Source of the DNA: Kiritimatiellia bacterium
Lineage (GTDB): Bacteria > Verrucomicrobiota > Kiritimatiellia > RFP12 > UBA1067
Assembly: GCA_027858965.1 (NCBI GenBank)
Contig: JAQIBS010000168.1
Coordinates: forward strand, 1 to 64,000
Direction of reading: 5' to 3'
Length of the DNA: 64,000 bases
Shown: positions 38,937 to 50,360 of the stretch, one piece after another
How positions within the stretch are numbered: position 1 is the first letter of the stretch
Layout of the letters: each line of letters starts with the position of its first letter
Made by a program: the position numbers and the translations under genes
Notes under the pieces: model-generated
Seen by the model: only the letters and a program-made list of their open reading frames with translations
Database searches by the model: none
What the model was told of the DNA's origin: nothing

Positions 38937-39399
38937 ATAAACGATAAAAGATAAATGATGAGTGATAAATGATGAGTGATAAATTATCTGCGCTTCGAAT
39001 TTATGCGTTTTTTTACAGTCATAATTGATGATGTGAATATTGCATTCAGCTCATGGGTTTCTTCAATTAGAGAGGTAAGCTTCTCTTTTGGCATTAGATT
39101 ACTTTCGACAATTAAACATAACCAGTAATCTGTCTCCTCAAGTTCTTGAAGCGCACTTTCCAACTTACTGATAAACTCAGCATCCGAACGAGCCCGGGTT
39201 CCTTCAGCATATTGAGCGCCAACTAAAGTTCCACTCCGTAAAACCTGTCCGCCAAGAACCTGAGCAACCTTGTCGTTCTTCGGAAGCGCCGCATACATCC
39301 GAATAATCCGCAACGCATACTCCCTCAAACGCTGCTTCAAGTCCTTATGTACACTTTCACCACTCATAGCAAATCCACCATTTAGCTTTTATCGTTTAT
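38937..39399. repeat. 14-bp perfect inverted repeat bracketing the four-helix-bundle gene; left arm inside a heptamer array
   Basis: ATAAACGATAAAAG (38937-38950) / CTTTTATCGTTTAT (39386-39399). Array reads ACGATAA ACGATAA AAGATAA ATGATGA GTGATAA ATGATGA GTGATAA. Confidence 0.9.
38984..39367 (-). CDS. Stand-alone four-helix-bundle protein (S23 / 23S rRNA intervening-sequence protein family)
   Basis: LKQRLREYALRIIRMYAALPKNDKVAQVLGGQVLRSGTLVGAQYAEGTRARSDAEFISKLESALQELEETDYWLCLI.. matches the family pattern. Confidence 0.88.
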   Translation of the reverse strand: MSGESVHKDLKQRLREYALRIIRMYAALPKNDKVAQVLGGQVLRSGTLVGAQYAEGTRARSDAEFISKLESALQELEETDYWLCLIVESNLMPKEKLTSLIEETHELNAIFTSSIMTVKKRINSKRR

Positions 39400-39415
39400 A
39401 CTTTAGCTTTCTTTT

Positions 39416-40345
39416 TTAATACGCCAAGCCGGGAATCAATTTAGCAAGACGCCGCATCTCAGCACGATACTCTTTAACCTTGGCATCCTTGGTAGCATCC
39501 GGCAGAGAGTCTGCATTCTCCATCTTCCAACGCTTATATTTTGTATGGATTTCGTTATACTTCTTTTGCAATGCCGTCTCTTCATTCTTCATCCGCCGTA
39601 GCTTATCGTCGAGACGGGAACGAACCAGCCCTTCGGCTTTATCCCGCTTTATAACAAAAGCCCTGGACTCATCAATATGAGCCATATACTCATCGTAAGC
39701 GGCCTTATAAAGGGTGTAATGCGGATTCCTGATCGCCATCTCATGCATCACATCCTCTTTGCGATCCTCCATGGCACCTCTCGCTTTATAGTAGGCATCC
39801 ATATTGGAACGCTGATTATCGGAAAGCCTGGTATAATCACCGGTGAAAAAACAGAGATCTTTAGGCTGCATCAGATAGGGGCCAATTTCCTTGCCCTTAT
39901 ACTGCAGAGTACAGAATGCCATCCTGCCCTTGGATGAAACCCGCATTTTATTATATATAACAATAACTCCGGGCGGCAGCTCCCCCAGGCGTTTACCATC
40001 TTCACCATAAAAATTAGTTCTGTCTCGAATCACACCCCAGGTTGGTTTCTCCCGACCACTCGCCCGGAAAATTCCCATTAACGCAGGTGGATCATCATCA
40101 TCATCATTTGACACTAAAAGTTTAACACTCTTCGGTGCTGTTCCCACAGGAGATTTTTTCACCTGCATCTTAACAGGAGAAACATCCTTATCCGGATCAA
40201 ACCGCGGACCTTTCATCACCTGAGCGAAAGACTCTTCACCTTTAGATGAATCCTTCATTAAAGGGCGCGCCAAAGGCGCTATGAAATAAACCGCAATGGT
40301 TCCCACAACCGCAACCACACAAAATATAATTCTAAATACTTTCAT
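39416..40345 (-). CDS. Hypothetical membrane-anchored protein
   Basis: N-terminal TM MKVFRIIFCVVAVVGTIAVYFIAP; charged coiled C-terminus. Confidence 0.6.
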   Translation of the reverse strand: MKVFRIIFCVVAVVGTIAVYFIAPLARPLMKDSSKGEESFAQVMKGPRFDPDKDVSPVKMQVKKSPVGTAPKSVKLLVSNDDDDDPPALMGIFRASGREKPTWGVIRDRTNFYGEDGKRLGELPPGVIVIYNKMRVSSKGRMAFCTLQYKGKEIGPYLMQPKDLCFFTGDYTRLSDNQRSNMDAYYKARGAMEDRKEDVMHEMAIRNPHYTLYKAAYDEYMAHIDESRAFVIKRDKAEGLVRSRLDDKLRRMKNEETALQKKYNEIHTKYKRWKMENADSLPDATKDAKVKEYRAEMRRLAKLIPGLAY

Positions 40346-40523
40346 ATAAGTCGAAACTTTAACAAAAAGGCTGTCCCCTGCTCAAGCACTAATGCGGAAG
40401 ACTCTCAACCAAATGGAATTTAAGTGATATCAGTAGCGTCACATCAGGCGTCGCCAAGGCTACGGCCTGACATGCATGGCTCCCGCCCTACAGTTTTCAC
40501 CGGAAATTAATTCGCGTCACATG

Positions 40524-40574
40524 TGGAGGGTCCCAGGCTCTGGGACCGCGGACGGTGAGGCCACCGTCCCTCCA
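40524..40574. other. Three-way-junction (cruciform-capable) intergenic element
   Basis: Outer arms TGGAGGG/CCCTCCA; inner hairpins GTCCCAG-GCT-CTGGGAC and GGACGGTG-AGGC-CACCGTCC. Confidence 0.8.
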
Positions 40575-40648
40575 GATTAAACAGTAATTTTACAGCATCA
40601 TTCAGCAGGTTAACATTACGGATTTATTCCGTAATGCATGACGAACAC

Positions 40649-40686
40649 AAAAAAGAGAGGTACGTCAAACGCCCTCTCTTTTTTTG
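40649..40686 (-). terminator. Rho-independent terminator downstream of rplS
   Basis: AAAAGAGAGG ... CCCTCTCTTTTTTT hairpin flanked by A/T tracts. Confidence 0.8.
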
Positions 40687-40706
40687 AAATAAAAGATCAT
40701 CTTATC

Positions 40707-41093
40707 TTATTTGCTAGACTTCTTTGGCGCGCGATGTGCCTCACGCAGACGGGCTTTCTTACCTGTCAGCTTGCGAAGATAATAGAGCTTGGCACGACGG
40801 ACACGTGCGGAACGCTCAACCTCAATCTTATCGATATACGGTGAGTAAAGAGGAAAAACCTTCTCAACACCTACACCAAATGTGATACGGCGAACTGTAA
40901 AAGTTGCATCATTGCCACCGCCGTCACGAGCGATAACTGTTCCGATAAAGGCCTGAACACGCTCTTTATCACCCTCTTTAATCTTCACATATACCTTGAC
41001 GCTGTCACCAATCTTGAATTCCGGCGCCTCTTTGCCTTCACATGCCTTAGCAACCTGCTCGGCATTAATCATATCAATCGCTTTTGCAATCAT
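40707..41093 (-). CDS. rplS: 50S ribosomal protein L19
   Basis: [59 protein letters not shown]. Confidence 0.97.
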   Translation of the reverse strand: MIAKAIDMINAEQVAKACEGKEAPEFKIGDSVKVYVKIKEGDKERVQAFIGTVIARDGGGNDATFTVRRITFGVGVEKVFPLYSPYIDKIEVERSARVRRAKLYYLRKLTGKKARLREAHRAPKKSSK

Positions 41094-41138
41094 CTTCGCA
41101 ACTCCTTCATTACCTAAAAATCAAATCTCAACCAACTG

Positions 41139-41825
41139 TCACTTCAACAAATCCGGTCGTCTTCGTGCCGTTCTGTCCAAAGCCTGCCGTGTCCGCCACT
41201 GATCAACAGCGGCATGATTTCCACTTTGCAGCACATCGGGAATCTTCATCCCCCGATAAACTGCCGGCCGCGTAAACTGCGGATACTCCAGCAAACCATC
41301 AGAAAAAGACTCATTCTGAACAGCCTCTTCGCCACCGCCCAGAACTCCGGGCAACAATCTGACAACAGTATCAATGATAACCGCTGCCGGTAAAACTCCA
41401 TTCGTCAGCACATAGTCGCCAATCGAAAATTCGTCCGTTACCAGTGCTTCACGCACGCGTTCATCAATGCCCTCATAATGTCCACAAAGGAATATGAGGT
41501 GCTGTTCACCTTTCAGCCGACGGGCCTCCACCTGACGGAAGCGCTTCCCGGACGGAGTCATTAAAATGACCCTCGCCTGTTCAGTGCGAACTGTCTCAAT
41601 GGCTTCAAACCACAGCTCCGGTTTCATAATCATCCCGGGGCCGCCGCCGTAAGGCTTGTCATCAGCACTTCTGCGTGCATCATGCGCAAAGTCACGCAGA
41701 TCCACCGTCCTGAATTGGACAGCTCCCATATCCGATGCTCGTTTTAACATGCTTTCTTCGAGAAATCCCCGAAGCATACCTGGAAAAACTGTTATTACAT
41801 CAATTTTGAGAGTATCGCCCAGCAT
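41139..41825 (-). CDS. trmD: tRNA (guanine-N1)-methyltransferase
   Basis: KIDVITVFPGML, DDKPYGGGPGM, LCGHYEGIDERV, SIGDYVLTNGVLPA. Confidence 0.97.
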   Translation of the reverse strand: MLGDTLKIDVITVFPGMLRGFLEESMLKRASDMGAVQFRTVDLRDFAHDARRSADDKPYGGGPGMIMKPELWFEAIETVRTEQARVILMTPSGKRFRQVEARRLKGEQHLIFLCGHYEGIDERVREALVTDEFSIGDYVLTNGVLPAAVIIDTVVRLLPGVLGGGEEAVQNESFSDGLLEYPQFTRPAVYRGMKIPDVLQSGNHAAVDQWRTRQALDRTARRRPDLLK

Positions 41826-41845
41826 AGGAAGACAGCTCTGACTGA

Positions 41846-42109
41846 CTAGGCTTCGCTGGTTTCGGCAACTACCGCACGTTTGGCCTTGCGAACCATACTT
41901 GCGACTGTCTCCGACATCTGCGCACCCTTGGATTGCCACTCTGCAATACGATCAAGCTCGAGCTTATAGTTCACGCCTTCACGTCCTGGGTCATACCATC
42001 CAAGAATCTCTAAAAATTTTCCATCACGAGGTGCGCGCTCATCTGCGGCTACCACACGGTAAGCTGCATTATTCTTGCAACCTGTTCTACGTAGTCTAAT
42101 TTTGACCAT
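41846..42109 (-). CDS. rpsP: 30S ribosomal protein S16
   Basis: MVKIRLRRTGCKNNAAYRVVAADERAPRDGKFLEILGWYDP. Confidence 0.96.
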   Translation of the reverse strand: MVKIRLRRTGCKNNAAYRVVAADERAPRDGKFLEILGWYDPGREGVNYKLELDRIAEWQSKGAQMSETVASMVRKAKRAVVAETSEA

Positions 42110-42186
42110 TTTTCCCTCCAAAAAGACCGATAATATACCAATCAATGGCACTGTTTTGCAAGCGCCAATTTACGTTAATTCTGTTT

Positions 42187-44916
42187 TTATTTCTTTTCAT
42201 CACTTTTCTTAGAGCTCGAAGCCCTCTTTTTAGTACTCGTTTTACTCTTTGCAACCTTCGGTGCCGCACGTTTAGCAGGCGTTTTTTTCTTGCGTGTAAC
42301 CTTCTTTATTACTGTAACAAGAGGAAGTTCCCCCTGCATTTTAAAGGTCAAACTCTCTCCATTCTCTGCCACACCAACTACGATCACGCCCTCTGTCAAG
42401 ACTCCCCTCAACAATTCCTCCGCCATACAATCCTCAATATAGCGTTCTACGGTGCGACGCAACGGCCTTGCTCCCAGTGAGGAATTGTATCCCTTGAGAA
42501 CAAGAAAATCCACAGATTTCTCACTTAATTCCAGCGTAATTGACTTCGCAGCCAGACGCTCACGCACCTTGCTCAGCTCAATATCCAGAATTTTTACAAC
42601 ATCTTCTATTGTCAGTTTCTTAAAGACAATCAGATCATCAAAACGATTTAACAACTCCGGCTTGAATACCTGTTTTGCCGAAACCATCATACGATCCTTC
42701 AGGCGCTCATAATCCACACTTTCAGAGCCTTTGCTGAAACCAAGGCCCTGTCCTTGACGATCATAATCAAACCCGAGGTTTGAAGTCAGGATAATAACGG
42801 TATTACGAAAATCGACCATCACGCCCAGACTATCGGAGAGATGCCCCTCCTCTAAAATCTGCAACAGCATGTGCATCACATCAGGATGGGCCTTCTCGAC
42901 CTCATCAAAGAGCACCACGCTGTATGGGCGCCTACGGACACGCTCAGTGAGCTGGCCGCCCTCCTCGTAGCCCACATAGCCCGGAGGCGATCCAATCAGC
43001 CGGGAAACCGTGAATTTCTCCATATACTCCGACATATCCAGCTGAATCAAAGCCTTTTCATCTCCAAACATCTGTGCAGCCAAGGCCTTGGCCAGCAAGG
43101 TTTTACCAACTCCAGTCGGGCCCAGGAACAGGAACGATCCAATCGGACGCTTAGGGTCTTTTAAATCTGCGCGCGCCCGACGCAAGGCACGAGCCACTGA
43201 CTCGAGGGCCGGCCTCTGCCCGGCCACATGCTTCTCAAGTTCATCCTCGATTGTAAGCATACGGGCCTTTTCCGTCTCGCTCATACGCTTAATCGGAACC
43301 CCTGTAATATTTGCCACGGTATCCGTAATATCATCCAGCGTCACATTCAATGTTTTATCAGAGCACTCAGCTTTCCAGCTAGCCACAACCTCATCGCGCT
43401 TCTTGGTTGCAATGCGCTCCTGATCACGCAGATCAGCGGCCTCTTCAAAGCGCTGATTCTTAATTGCGCTCTCTTTGCTGGCACTCAGTTCACGGATCTT
43501 CTTCTCAAAATCACGAATATCCTTAGGATAGATAGCCACATGCATCCTGACACGTGAACCAGACTCATCCAGAGCATCAATCGCCTTATCCGGCAGCTGT
43601 CGTCCCGGCTGGTAACGCTTGGTTAAGCGGGCAGCCGCCTCAAGCGCATCCTTCTCATAAATCACGTTGTGATGGGCCTCATAACGAGGGGCTATGCCCT
43701 GCAGTATCTCAATGGTCTCCTCCACAGAGGGTTCATCAACCCGCACAGTCTGAAATCTGCGTTCAAGAGCAGCATCTTTTTCAATGCGTTTGCGATATTC
43801 ATTCAAGGTGGTAGCGCCTATACACTGCAACTCTCCACGTGCCAATGCAGGCTTAATGATATTAGCAGCATCCATACTGCCCTCAGCCCCTCCGGCACCG
43901 ACAATGGTATGCAGCTCATCCAGGAACAAAATCACCTTGCCGCTGCTGCGCACCTCTTCAACCACGTTCTTCAGGCGCTCTTCAAACTGACCGCGATACT
44001 TTGTTCCGGCAACCATCAGGGCCATATCCAGAGCAACAACGCGCTTGTCCCGCATCAGCTCCGGCACATTACCATCGGCAATAGCCTGGGCCAGCCCCTC
44101 AACCACAGCGGTTTTTCCTACACCGGCATCACCCAGCAGAGCGGCATTGTTCTTTGAACGACGGCATAAAATCTGAATCACGCGTTCAAGCTCATCTTTA
44201 CGCCCCACCACAGGATCAAGCACGCCTTTTTTAGCTAAAGCTGTCAAATCCCGTCCAAAAAGATCAAGCCCTGATTTACCCGGTCGGGAGCCGCCTCCAC
44301 CGCCTATAAATTGCGCTGGCGAGGCCATACCGGCCCCAAAAATCTCCTCGGGTGTGGGCATGTTGTAAGGACCCATATCCTCATCAGCCTCGTCATCAAT
44401 TTCATCAAATTCATCATCCATCTCATCGTCATCGGCATCTTCATCCCGACGCGACTGGTTAACCCGATTAAGACCGGCAAGGATATCATTCATCAGAGGC
44501 ATAATACTCTCCTGATTGATACCCAGATGCTTCAGAACATGGCCTGCCACCCCTTCACCCTCTCTGAGTAACGCTAAAAAAATATGGATGGTTCCCGCAG
44601 CCTCAAACCCGGTTGACTTTGCCAGCGATATAGCCAACTGCAGCACCTTCTTGGTCCGCGGGGTGTAGGGAAGGTCGCCCCGGCTCGTCACACTGCCGTA
44701 AGAACCTACAAATCGCTCGACTGCATTACGTATATCGGTAATATTAACCCCGAATTTACCTACAATGTCAGCAACAACACTGCCGTCAACCGCTACAATG
44801 CCAATTAACAGATGCTCTGTACCAACATAGGGATGATTCAATCCCTTGGCCTCGCGCATAGCAATATCTATCGCAACTATCGCCTGATCTGTATATTTTC
44901 CGAAACTGTCTAACAT
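42187..44916 (-). CDS. clpC: ClpC-type AAA+ protease ATPase subunit with Lys-rich C-terminal tail
   Basis: Clp N domain, two AAA modules ([26 protein letters not shown]), UVR-like region; C-terminus [34 protein letters not shown]. Confidence 0.93.
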   Translation of the reverse strand: MLDSFGKYTDQAIVAIDIAMREAKGLNHPYVGTEHLLIGIVAVDGSVVADIVGKFGVNITDIRNAVERFVGSYGSVTSRGDLPYTPRTKKVLQLAISLAKSTGFEAAGTIHIFLALLREGEGVAGHVLKHLGINQESIMPLMNDILAGLNRVNQSRRDEDADDDEMDDEFDEIDDEADEDMGPYNMPTPEEIFGAGMASPAQFIGGGGGSRPGKSGLDLFGRDLTALAKKGVLDPVVGRKDELERVIQILCRRSKNNAALLGDAGVGKTAVVEGLAQAIADGNVPELMRDKRVVALDMALMVAGTKYRGQFEERLKNVVEEVRSSGKVILFLDELHTIVGAGGAEGSMDAANIIKPALARGELQCIGATTLNEYRKRIEKDAALERRFQTVRVDEPSVEETIEILQGIAPRYEAHHNVIYEKDALEAAARLTKRYQPGRQLPDKAIDALDESGSRVRMHVAIYPKDIRDFEKKIRELSASKESAIKNQRFEEAADLRDQERIATKKRDEVVASWKAECSDKTLNVTLDDITDTVANITGVPIKRMSETEKARMLTIEDELEKHVAGQRPALESVARALRRARADLKDPKRPIGSFLFLGPTGVGKTLLAKALAAQMFGDEKALIQLDMSEYMEKFTVSRLIGSPPGYVGYEEGGQLTERVRRRPYSVVLFDEVEKAHPDVMHMLLQILEEGHLSDSLGVMVDFRNTVIILTSNLGFDYDRQGQGLGFSKGSESVDYERLKDRMMVSAKQVFKPELLNRFDDLIVFKKLTIEDVVKILDIELSKVRERLAAKSITLELSEKSVDFLVLKGYNSSLGARPLRRTVERYIEDCMAEELLRGVLTEGVIVVGVAENGESLTFKMQGELPLVTVIKKVTRKKKTPAKRAAPKVAKSKTSTKKRASSSKKSDEKK

Positions 44917-44975
44917 AAATCTTCCTCTCTCTATATCCCGCATCGGGCAACCATTTCATGTGGCAGCCCAGGCGC

Positions 44976-46073
44976 TCACATAAACGTTACCTTAATGCCC
45001 TTAAGTCTCTCACGCAAGAGCGCCGCACGGGTTACGCCCACATGCCCTACTGCCTCGTCAAACGATCCTCTGAAATATAATAAAAAGTTCGAAGACCAGA
45101 TATCCCGGTGAAGCTTGTCCAGCTGAGCAAGTGTAAACCCTTTAACAAGCCCCATGGCAACACCGGTTCTTACCCACGAAAGCTCCTCGTACGACTGTGC
45201 ACGTTCCATAATTACGGAATTTTTCAAGACTGCTAAACTACAGGAAATTTTATTATACAATATTCTTTTGATTTTAGCATCGCCCAATGCACGTAATCTG
45301 GCCTGTGTCTCCTGCATGACCAGTCCACTGACCGCCCGCTCAATTTTCCTAAGAACAACCTCTTCATTATCAGGAACGGCCATGTTGTTGGATACACGCA
45401 TCTGCTGGCCAAACCCTTCGATGAAAACATCTTCAGATATATCAGCATCCAGTTTTAGCCCCACAGCGCCAAAGGCGGAAACAACCTCCTGCATCTCACC
45501 CATAATTATCAAACCGGGCAAATGAACATTGATTGAGACCTCCAACCCTGCGCCGCAACACTCGGAGTCAGCCATCAAATAGCCGAACTTCCTGTTCCAG
45601 GCATATTTCAGCTGCGTTCCAAACAGGTCATCCAGCTTATCAACCTCTTCCCAGGCTCTCACCAGCTGAAACCCCGGACGAAGGTCCTGCAGAACAATGT
45701 GATGATGTTCATTAACCATGGCAAGAACAACACCCGCCGCGCCGGTAATAACTCCTCGGTACTTACTCTGACGCATCTGCTTATGATACTCAGAAAAAAC
45801 ACCTTTTTCGTAAAATTCAATGATTTCGGGATCAGACAAAGAGGAAAGAGATACAAGCTTCATTCGCTTTTCATCAAAAAGTCCGCTAACAGCGCAGGCC
45901 ACTTTTTCATAAACAGCCTGACGCTGTTTGCGAAAACGTAACTTATCCTGTTCAGGCACAGAGTTCCTGCTACTGTCAGGGCTTATAAAGCACTGACCTT
46001 TAAGATTTCTGAATAAACGTACCCTGCTCCAGAGAACAATACCGGGTCTTTTTGACAAACCTGATCTTCTCAC
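44976..46073 (-). CDS. McsB-like protein arginine kinase homologue with apparently degenerate active site
   Basis: WSRVRLFRNL, MVNEHHHIVLQDL (cf. NEEDH), SECCGAGLEVSINVHLPGL (cf. GTGLRASV..HLPAL); sits between clpC and mcsA. Confidence 0.8.
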   Translation of the reverse strand: MRRSGLSKRPGIVLWSRVRLFRNLKGQCFISPDSSRNSVPEQDKLRFRKQRQAVYEKVACAVSGLFDEKRMKLVSLSSLSDPEIIEFYEKGVFSEYHKQMRQSKYRGVITGAAGVVLAMVNEHHHIVLQDLRPGFQLVRAWEEVDKLDDLFGTQLKYAWNRKFGYLMADSECCGAGLEVSINVHLPGLIIMGEMQEVVSAFGAVGLKLDADISEDVFIEGFGQQMRVSNNMAVPDNEEVVLRKIERAVSGLVMQETQARLRALGDAKIKRILYNKISCSLAVLKNSVIMERAQSYEELSWVRTGVAMGLVKGFTLAQLDKLHRDIWSSNFLLYFRGSFDEAVGHVGVTRAALLRERLKGIKVTFM

Positions 46074-46603
46074 TAATCTCCTTCGGGGCTACCGAGTCCG
46101 CGTCCACGGCTCTCAGCATCTTCAAGTTGCAGCTTAAGGCGGAAGACATCATCAAAACGACTCTCACGCACAGCATCCTCAATCTGACTCTTCAAAGCCA
46201 CAACCTCAACTCTGGAATCGGATTCGGGCGGTCTTTTCCCGCAATATCCATCAGCCAGCTGTCGTTCAAGTATCTCTTTTTCAAAAGTTTTATAGCAATC
46301 AGGACAACCCAAATTTTTATAGGAGGCATTTTTTGTAACCGTAAACCCACAGGAGGAACACCGTTTGCCGGCAACGCCTAGATCAGCAGAGATGTTAATG
46401 GTGGCATCCATAAAGACATTTACATCGGGGACAATGTCATCCTGTTCTCCACTGTTTAAAGCAGAAGCAACCTTTCCCATAGAACACCCTGAACTCTCCT
46501 GCATTGCACATTTATTGCATACAAAAAGGTCCTGTTCAATTCCATCAGCGATTTTTCTTATTGCCTGTTCTACTTCATTTAAATTACATAGTTCACATTT
46601 CAT
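46073..46603 (-). CDS. mcsA: McsA-like zinc-binding UVR-domain protein
   Basis: CELCN, CNKCA, CSSCG, CPDCY cysteine pairs followed by a UVR-like C-terminus. Confidence 0.88.
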   Translation of the reverse strand: MKCELCNLNEVEQAIRKIADGIEQDLFVCNKCAMQESSGCSMGKVASALNSGEQDDIVPDVNVFMDATINISADLGVAGKRCSSCGFTVTKNASYKNLGCPDCYKTFEKEILERQLADGYCGKRPPESDSRVEVVALKSQIEDAVRESRFDDVFRLKLQLEDAESRGRGLGSPEGD

Positions 46604-47059
46604 TAAGCTAACCTACCTGATTTTATACTTTAAATTCTTATTACTTCCTCTCAATTTCCGTTTTATTATATCACAACCATAACGCTGTAATCAATGCACC
46701 CAGCTGAAAAACAACAAAGATTTAGCGAGGAAAATGCCAGCAGGTGAAAGTTGCGCCGATCACTCGTGCCTGCCAGACAAAATACATCCAGTTACTTCAG
46801 TTTTTTAGTTTTCATAGTTCATTATTTTTTCAAAGTTTGCGACGCATCCGTCTACGCCCTTCGGGCTTCGCCGGACAAGCGACGCACGACCAAGTGACTC
46901 ACTACCAGGCACCTGACTGCTGACACCTGAATCCTGACTCCTGCCCCCTTTTGGCGGAACTCTCACCACGTGCCACTTGATTCTTGCCACTTTTCCAAAA
47001 ACAATGATATTATGTTCCTCTAATAAATAAAAAACTAACCTTGCCTGGAGGAAAATAAT

Positions 47060-47911
47060 ATGTGGGACTATAGTGATACAGTAATGGACCACTTTCGTAA
47101 TCCGCGAAATGTAGGTAAAATTGAAAACCCTGACGGAAGCGGCACAGTTGGCTCACTTGCCTGCGGCGATGCTTTAACCCTGATGTTCAAACTTGATGAA
47201 AACAAGTGTATCACCGATGTCAAATTCCAGACCTTTGGCTGCGCCAGCGCCATTGCCTCATCATCAGCCCTGACCGAGATGCTCGCAGGCAAAACCATCG
47301 AAGAGGCTGAAAAAATTACAAATAAAGATATCGCCGCATTTCTGGGTGGACTTCCTGACCAGAAAATGCACTGCTCAGTGATGGGTCGCGAAGCCCTGGA
47401 GATGGCGATCCATAACTATAAAACCGGCGAAACCATAATGAAACAACTCGATGATCACATCGTATGTACCTGTTTTGGTATCTCTGAAAATGAGATCCGG
47501 CGTATTATCACAGAGAACTCCATAACCAATATCGAAGAGGTGACCAACTACTGCAAAGCCGGTGGCGGCTGTGGAATGTGCCAAAGCGATATCCAGAAAA
47601 TTATCGATCAGATTGAATCCGACAAAGCGACCACAACACCGCCCCCGCAGAGCAGCCCGAACAAAAAGCTGACCAACCTGCAAAAGATCAAACTGATCGA
47701 AGAGGTCGTCGAACGTGAGATCCGCCCCCGCCTGCAAAAGGATGGTGGTGACATTGAGCTAATTGATGTGGTTGGAAATCAGGTCATTATCGCATTCAGG
47801 GGAATGTGCGCAGGTTGCCAGTCCTCTGGATTCACCAAACAGGATTTCATTGAAGCAAAACTGCGCGAGTTTGTTAATCCTGAAATCAGCGTTACCGAAG
47901 AGGAAAAATAA
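47060..47911 (+). CDS. nifU: NifU-type Fe-S scaffold (IscU-like + [2Fe-2S] + NfuA-like domains)
   Basis: MWDYSDTVMDHFRNPRNVG; TFGCASAIASSS; CTCFGISENEIRR; CAGCQSSG. Confidence 0.95.
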   Translation: MWDYSDTVMDHFRNPRNVGKIENPDGSGTVGSLACGDALTLMFKLDENKCITDVKFQTFGCASAIASSSALTEMLAGKTIEEAEKITNKDIAAFLGGLPDQKMHCSVMGREALEMAIHNYKTGETIMKQLDDHIVCTCFGISENEIRRIITENSITNIEEVTNYCKAGGGCGMCQSDIQKIIDQIESDKATTTPPPQSSPNKKLTNLQKIKLIEEVVEREIRPRLQKDGGDIELIDVVGNQVIIAFRGMCAGCQSSGFTKQDFIEAKLREFVNPEISVTEEEK

Positions 47912-47918
47912 GAGAATC

Positions 47919-48050
47919 AGTTCTAAAGTTCTGAAATGCGAGAGTTCTAAATTGCAGCTCCCGCACTCACATATTGAAAAACTTTAGAACTTTAGAACTT
48001 CTTTAACCTTCAACAACTTCAACGACTTTAACCCTTTAACCCTTTAACCT
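47919..48050. repeat. Octamer word array with inverted partner AGTTCTAAAGTTCT / AGAACTTTAGAACT, then (CTTTAACC)n
   Basis: 47919-47932 and 47986-47999 are perfect reverse complements (14 bp). Confidence 0.92.
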
Positions 48051-48057
48051 ATTTATT

Positions 48058-49239
48058 ATGAAAACAATATATTTAGATAACAACGCCACCACCTGCATTG
48101 CTCCTGAGGTACGTGAGGCAATGGAACCGTTCTTTAATGAGCGTTACGGAAATCCCTCCAGTATGCACTTCTTTGGAGGGCGAATCGGAAAAGATATCCA
48201 GAAAGCCCGTGCAGAAATTGCAGCTTTCATCAACGCCGCCCCCTCGGAGATCATCTTCACCAGTTGCGGAACCGAGAGCGACAACATGGCCATCACAGGC
48301 TGTGCAGCTGTCATGGGAAATAATGCAAAGATCATTACATCCCGGGTGGAACACCCAGCGGTGCTGGGTCCCTGCCGTAACCTCAAAAACAAAGGCAACC
48401 AATTAATCGAACTCAGTGTCGACAGTCTGGGACAGCTTGATATGGATGGTTACCGTGCCGCACTTAAGGGAGAGGGCAACAAACTGGTCAGTATTATGTG
48501 GGCAAACAATGAGACCGGCGTAATCTTTCCTATGGACGAACTGGCGGCTCTGGCTAAAGAGGCCGGAGCTATTATCCATACCGATGCTGTGCAGGTTGCC
48601 GGTAAGATTCCGATTGATGTACAAAAAACCCCTGTCGATATGCTCTCTATCTCCGGACACAAGATCCATGCCCCCAAGGGAATCGGATTTTTATATGTAC
48701 GTCGCGGCACCCGTCTGCGCACATTCATGCTGGGCGGACACCAGGAGAACGGCCGACGCGGTGGCACCGAAAATGTGCCTTACATTGTCGGTCTGGCAAA
48801 AGCCGTTGAACTGGCAACTGAAAATATGAAAGCTGAGAGCAGGCAGCTCGCGTATCTGCGTAACAAACTGGAAAAAGGGCTGTTGAGCTCATGTCCTGAT
48901 GCCAGAGTTAACGGTGACACAATCAACCGCCTGCCTAACACATCAAATATCAGCTTCGAATTCATCGAGGGAGAGGCCATCCTCTATCACGTCAGCGATC
49001 TGGGAATCTGCGCCTCAACCGGCTCTGCCTGCGCTGCCGGTTCGCTTGAGCCCTCACATGTTATCCGCGCCATGGGGGTCCCATTCACCGCAGTACATGG
49101 TTCTATCAGATTCAGCCTCAGCCGCTATACCACAGAGGAAGAGATTGACTACGTTCTGAAGAAATTCCCGCCGGTCATCCAAAAACTGCGCAAACTATCG
49201 CCTTTCAGCAAAGATTCAATGCCACCGGCTGGAATGTAA
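48058..49239 (+). CDS. nifS: Cysteine desulfurase
   Basis: YLDNNATTCIAPEV; SISGHKIHAPKGIGFLYVRRG; STGSACAAGSLEPSHV. Confidence 0.96.
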   Translation: MKTIYLDNNATTCIAPEVREAMEPFFNERYGNPSSMHFFGGRIGKDIQKARAEIAAFINAAPSEIIFTSCGTESDNMAITGCAAVMGNNAKIITSRVEHPAVLGPCRNLKNKGNQLIELSVDSLGQLDMDGYRAALKGEGNKLVSIMWANNETGVIFPMDELAALAKEAGAIIHTDAVQVAGKIPIDVQKTPVDMLSISGHKIHAPKGIGFLYVRRGTRLRTFMLGGHQENGRRGGTENVPYIVGLAKAVELATENMKAESRQLAYLRNKLEKGLLSSCPDARVNGDTINRLPNTSNISFEFIEGEAILYHVSDLGICASTGSACAAGSLEPSHVIRAMGVPFTAVHGSIRFSLSRYTTEEEIDYVLKKFPPVIQKLRKLSPFSKDSMPPAGM

Positions 49240-49247
49240 AGGGAATT

Positions 49248-50305
<1,058 letters not shown>

Positions 50306-50360
50306 ACATACCATATAAATAAAATAGGTTGTTGCGGCATTTGCAACAGAAAGGTGGAAT

